From the NCBI GenBank assembly GCA_026003175.1, contig BPGT01000002.1, positions 1 through 64,000 on the forward strand: DNA of 64,000 nt, written 5' to 3'. Numbering within the stretch: position 1 is the first letter of the stretch; each line of letters begins with the position of its first letter. A model generated the notes under the pieces. The model saw only the letters and a list, made by a program, of their open reading frames with translations, was not told where the DNA came from and made no database searches. The position numbers and the translations under genes were made by a program. Source of the DNA: Armatimonadota bacterium (GTDB lineage: Bacteria > Armatimonadota > HRBIN16). Positions 61,371 to 64,000 of this stretch are shown in pieces.

Positions 61371-62603
61371 ATGCAACGCATCAATAAGTTACATCTCGCA
61401 CTACTCGCTGGCACGGTACTGCTGACAGTGCCCTGGCTGAGTGTAGCGTTCAGGGCGCACCCTTCGGCGATAATGACCGTATTGCTGTCCGGTCTGGCGA
61501 TACTGGGTGCGGCGTTTCTCATCTCGTGGTCGGCGGAGCTGGCGCAGTTCGACGTGTCGCGCTCGTTGGCAATGGCGTTGCTGGCGCTGATTGCGGTGCT
61601 GCCCGAGTATGCGGTGGATATCTACCTGGCATGGAAGGCGGCTCACCATCCTGAATATATCCCGCTGGTGGCAGCAAACATGACGGGCGCGAACCGCCTG
61701 CTGGTGGGCATCGGCTGGTCGGGAGTGGTGTTTCTGGGGTGGCTGGCGTTGCGCAAGCAAGGTAAGCTGCCATCAAACGGTCAGATACCCATTGAGCCGG
61801 TGCTGGCTATAGAGGTGACTGTGCTCATTGTTGCTACACTGTACTCTCTGCTGCTGCCGCTCAAAGCCACCATTACTGTATGGGATGCAGTGATATTCGT
61901 GCTGATGTTTGCTGGCTATGTGTGGCTGGCGGGGCGCGCCCCCCATATCGAGCCTGAACCAGCGGGACCGGTAGCCACGCTTGCTGAACTCCCCAAAGTG
62001 TGGAGGCGTGCGGCATACGTGCTGATGTTCCTGTACTCCGGCTTTATCATCCTGATAGCCACCGAACCGTTCACCGAGGGGCTGATCCATCTGGGCAAGA
62101 GCTTCGGCATCAGCGAGTTCGTGCTGATTCAGTGGCTTGCCCCGCTGGCTTCCGAGTCGCCGGAGATGATTATCCTGTGCTACTTCGCGCTGCGCGGGCA
62201 TGTGGCATCCGCCATGTCGGCGATTATCTCGTCCAAAATCAACCAGTGGACTCTGCTCATCGGTTCCCTGCCTGTCATCTACTCGATATCCGCAGGGCAT
62301 ATTTCCTTCCTGCCTATGGAACCGCGCCCACGCGAGGAGGTGTTACTCACGGCGGCACAGTCGCTGTTTGCCTGCGCGGTGATTGCCAACCGCTTCTTCA
62401 GCCGTCTAGAGGCGCTGCTTTTGTTTGTGCTGTTTAGTGCACAGCTGCTGATACCCAGTGTGACAGTGCGCTACGGCTTCACCGTGCTCTACTTCGTGCT
62501 GGCCATAGGATGGCTGTTCGCCTATCGTCGCGAAGTGGGCGTGAATCTGAGCATCTTCCTGCGTCTAGCGAGGCGGTTGCCCGTGCCCGAGGAGGTCACC
62601 TGA
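61371..62603 (+). CDS. Sodium/calcium exchanger-family protein
   Basis: This 410-residue membrane protein has about 11 helices and two inverted alpha-repeats. The first reads SAELAQFDVSRSLAMALLAL, AVLPEYAVDIYLAWKA and ANMTGANRLLVGIGW; the second reads LASESPEMIILCYFALRG and SSKINQWTLLIGSLPVIYS. The PEY/SPE acidic residues correspond to ion-binding sites of the CaCA superfamily. ATG 61371 is chosen because longer frames translate intergenic repeats. Its stop overlaps the ABC permease start (TGATG). Confidence 0.85.
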   Translation: MQRINKLHLALLAGTVLLTVPWLSVAFRAHPSAIMTVLLSGLAILGAAFLISWSAELAQFDVSRSLAMALLALIAVLPEYAVDIYLAWKAAHHPEYIPLVAANMTGANRLLVGIGWSGVVFLGWLALRKQGKLPSNGQIPIEPVLAIEVTVLIVATLYSLLLPLKATITVWDAVIFVLMFAGYVWLAGRAPHIEPEPAGPVATLAELPKVWRRAAYVLMFLYSGFIILIATEPFTEGLIHLGKSFGISEFVLIQWLAPLASESPEMIILCYFALRGHVASAMSAIISSKINQWTLLIGSLPVIYSISAGHISFLPMEPRPREEVLLTAAQSLFACAVIANRFFSRLEALLLFVLFSAQLLIPSVTVRYGFTVLYFVLAIGWLFAYRREVGVNLSIFLRLARRLPVPEEVT

Positions 62604-63577
62604 TGCACCGCCTGCTGCGGGCACGCGAATTCGGTATCCTGATAGTGCTGGCGGCGGAAATCGCCGCCTTTAGCATCTTGACGCACCGCCCTGACCGTCC
62701 GAACCCCATGCTCGGCGCCGATAACCTGCTGGCTACCGTGCGCGACATGACCGTCCTCGCTATAGCTGCGCTCGGCTCCTGCGTCATTATTATCTCCGGC
62801 GGGATTGACCTGTCGGTCGGTTCCTGTATCGCGTTGACCTCGGTAGTTACCGCGCACGCGATTGTATCGGGTTACTCACCTCTGGCGGCGTCTGTGCTGG
62901 GGGTGCTGACGGCGATAGTGATAGGTCTTCTGTCCGCGACCTTCGTCACCCGCGCCAAGCTGCCTCCCTTCATCGCCACGTTGGGCATGATGAGCATTGC
63001 GCGTGGGCTGGCATACCTGATTACCAGAGGTGCCACCATTCCCATTCCCGACTCAGCGTTCACGCGCGGGCTGGGCAGCGGGATGATACCGCTTCCGGGG
63101 CTGTCGGTTCCTGTGCCGGTATTATTGTTGTTGGCGTGCGCACTGCTGTTCCACCTGCTGATGACGCGCACGCGCTGGGGGCGCGAGATCTATGCGCTGG
63201 GCGGCAACGAGGAAGCCGCGCGTTTGTCGGGTGTGCCGATAAGGCGTCTGAAGTACATGGTGTACGCGCTGGGCGGGCTGATGGCTGGGCTGGCGGGGGT
63301 GATATTCACCGCCTATTACGGCACGGGGCAATCTACCGCCGCCATGGGCTGGGAGCTGGACGCCATCGCCTCGGTGGTCATCGGCGGAGGCAGCCTGTCG
63401 GGTGGACGTGGCTCGATATGGGGCACCTGCATCGGTGCGCTCATCTTTCAGGTGTTGCGCAGTGGTCTGGCGATGGTGGGCGCGTCCGACTACAACCAGC
63501 TCATCATCGGCGCGGTGGTGATTGCGGTTGTAGCGTTTGACCAGATGACGAGCAGGCGTCGCATGGGAATGGGTTGA
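62603..63577 (+). CDS. ABC transporter permease, ribose/sugar type
   Basis: This 324-residue protein of the BPD_transp_2 type (RbsC/AraH-like) has about ten membrane segments and the conserved segments ISGGIDLSVGSCIALTSVV, GTGQSTAAMGWELDAIASVV and GGGSLSGGRGSIWGTCIGAL. No ATP-binding or binding-protein gene is adjacent: upstream is the exchanger and downstream a DNA methylase. It probably partners with components elsewhere. Its ATG shares one base with the exchanger's stop. Confidence 0.92.
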   Translation: MHRLLRAREFGILIVLAAEIAAFSILTHRPDRPNPMLGADNLLATVRDMTVLAIAALGSCVIIISGGIDLSVGSCIALTSVVTAHAIVSGYSPLAASVLGVLTAIVIGLLSATFVTRAKLPPFIATLGMMSIARGLAYLITRGATIPIPDSAFTRGLGSGMIPLPGLSVPVPVLLLLACALLFHLLMTRTRWGREIYALGGNEEAARLSGVPIRRLKYMVYALGGLMAGLAGVIFTAYYGTGQSTAAMGWELDAIASVVIGGGSLSGGRGSIWGTCIGALIFQVLRSGLAMVGASDYNQLIIGAVVIAVVAFDQMTSRRRMGMG

Positions 63578-63663
63578 CCTTACAACCCTCAGAGAAGGCA
63601 AGTCTTGGTAAAAACAGCAGATGTGATCACCTGTGAGCAGATAGATGGAGATGCCCTACGAAG

Positions 63664-63669
63664 TATAAT
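63664..63669 (+). promoter_or_regulatory. TATAAT -10 box before the methylase gene
   Basis: A consensus TATAAT lies about 30 nt before the GTG start, with GGAGG at 63683-63687 in between. A -35 box is not clear. Confidence 0.45.
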
Positions 63670-63697
63670 GAAAATGCCAAACGGAGGTGCATGAACC

Positions 63698-64000
63698 GTG
63701 ACTTCTAACCGCTTCCTGATCGAATCCACCCCGCCCTTGCGGGAACTCTCCGCCGAGGCCCGGCGGGAGAAAGCCATCCGCCACGGGCATATCTCCACGC
63801 TCCACGTGTGGTGGTCTCGAAAGCCGCTGGTGACCGCCCGCGCCGCCGCGCTGGGCGCGCTGCTGACCGATGACGAGGACGTCTCGCCGGACTTCATCAA
63901 AAACCTCTGCCGGTGGGAGGTGCACGACGGCGACCCCGGCGGGCGTTACCTGCTGGAGCAGGCCCGCGCCCTCATCCGCCGACGCTACGGCACGACGCCC
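63698..64000 (+). CDS. DUF1156-domain DNA methylase, N-terminal part (cut by the window end)
   Basis: From GTG 63698, with GGAGG about 10 nt upstream, 101 codons are visible. They read FLIESTPPLRELSAEARREK then RHGHISTLHVWWSRKPLVTA, followed by ARAAALGALLTDDED. This matches the start of DUF1156 proteins, large putative adenine-specific DNA methylases that often sit in defence or mobile regions with DUF499/helicase partners. The catalytic motif would lie beyond the window. Base composition is visibly more GC-rich than in neighbours, consistent with recent transfer. Confidence 0.8.
   Translation, partial: MTSNRFLIESTPPLRELSAEARREKAIRHGHISTLHVWWSRKPLVTARAAALGALLTDDEDVSPDFIKNLCRWEVHDGDPGGRYLLEQARALIRRRYGTTP

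Overview
The window looks like chromosome from a diderm bacterium of the Armatimonadota type. The evidence is three pseudopilins of the H-X9-DG family with textbook methylation leaders, an LpxK gene, mreBCD, a recF-dciA pair, a GntR/LacI regulator fused to a pseudopilin operon, and several Armatimonadota/Planctomycetes-style secreted beta-propeller and NPCBM proteins. The phylum assignment is an inference from gene content, not from a marker tree. Base composition is moderately GC-rich, and sigma70-like promoters (TTGACA/TATAAT, 17 bp spacing) are easy to find.

Positions 1-8402 hold an integrated mobile element lying against the 3' end of a tRNA-Thr(CGT) gene. It carries a tyrosine recombinase, an excisionase-like HTH protein, a primase-helicase, an ssDNA-binding-like protein, a VRR-NUC nuclease, a small-terminase-like protein and a muralytic amidase. 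There are no capsid, tail, portal or large-terminase genes. That set matches the logic of a phage satellite (PICI-like island) better than a complete prophage. It is flanked by 23-bp direct repeats and contains an array of four palindromes whose inner bases covary. The right flank has a tRNA-Lys(CTT) 3' fragment that does not match the left tRNA.

Positions 8653-27539 are mainly housekeeping genes: a WecG-type glycosyltransferase, greA, UDP-glucose dehydrogenase, TPR proteins, tgt, an HD hydrolase, recF-dciA, lpxK, an MFS transporter, mreBCD, glutamate dehydrogenase, thioredoxin reductase, an IscA/ErpA-type protein and an LD-carboxypeptidase. Between them sit relics: a decayed VapBC-like pair, a DUF433 fragment and a 186-bp MITE-like element with a 9-bp target duplication.

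Positions 27520-43956 carry envelope and secreted proteins (VanZ family, M61 peptidase, a giant LVIVD propeller protein, an NPCBM glycosidase, a DUF4434 protein), nadA, a fourfold 114-bp repeat, and two MNT/HEPN pairs. A multicopper-oxidase relic lies at 29980-30078.

Positions 44058-54572 hold uvrB, two pseudopilin loci on the minus strand plus one on the plus strand, a sugar-type regulator, a propeller-phosphoesterase and a UroD-like methyltransferase. Positions 55064-58443 are a tight trpF-trpB-trpA-HAD operon. Convergent to it is a candidate stand-alone small RNA (58444-58546) with promoter, predicted pseudoknot and terminator. The right end holds a Gfo/Idh/MocA oxidoreductase, an MFS transporter, a cation/Ca2+ exchanger, a ribose-type ABC permease and the first 101 codons of a DUF1156 DNA methylase.
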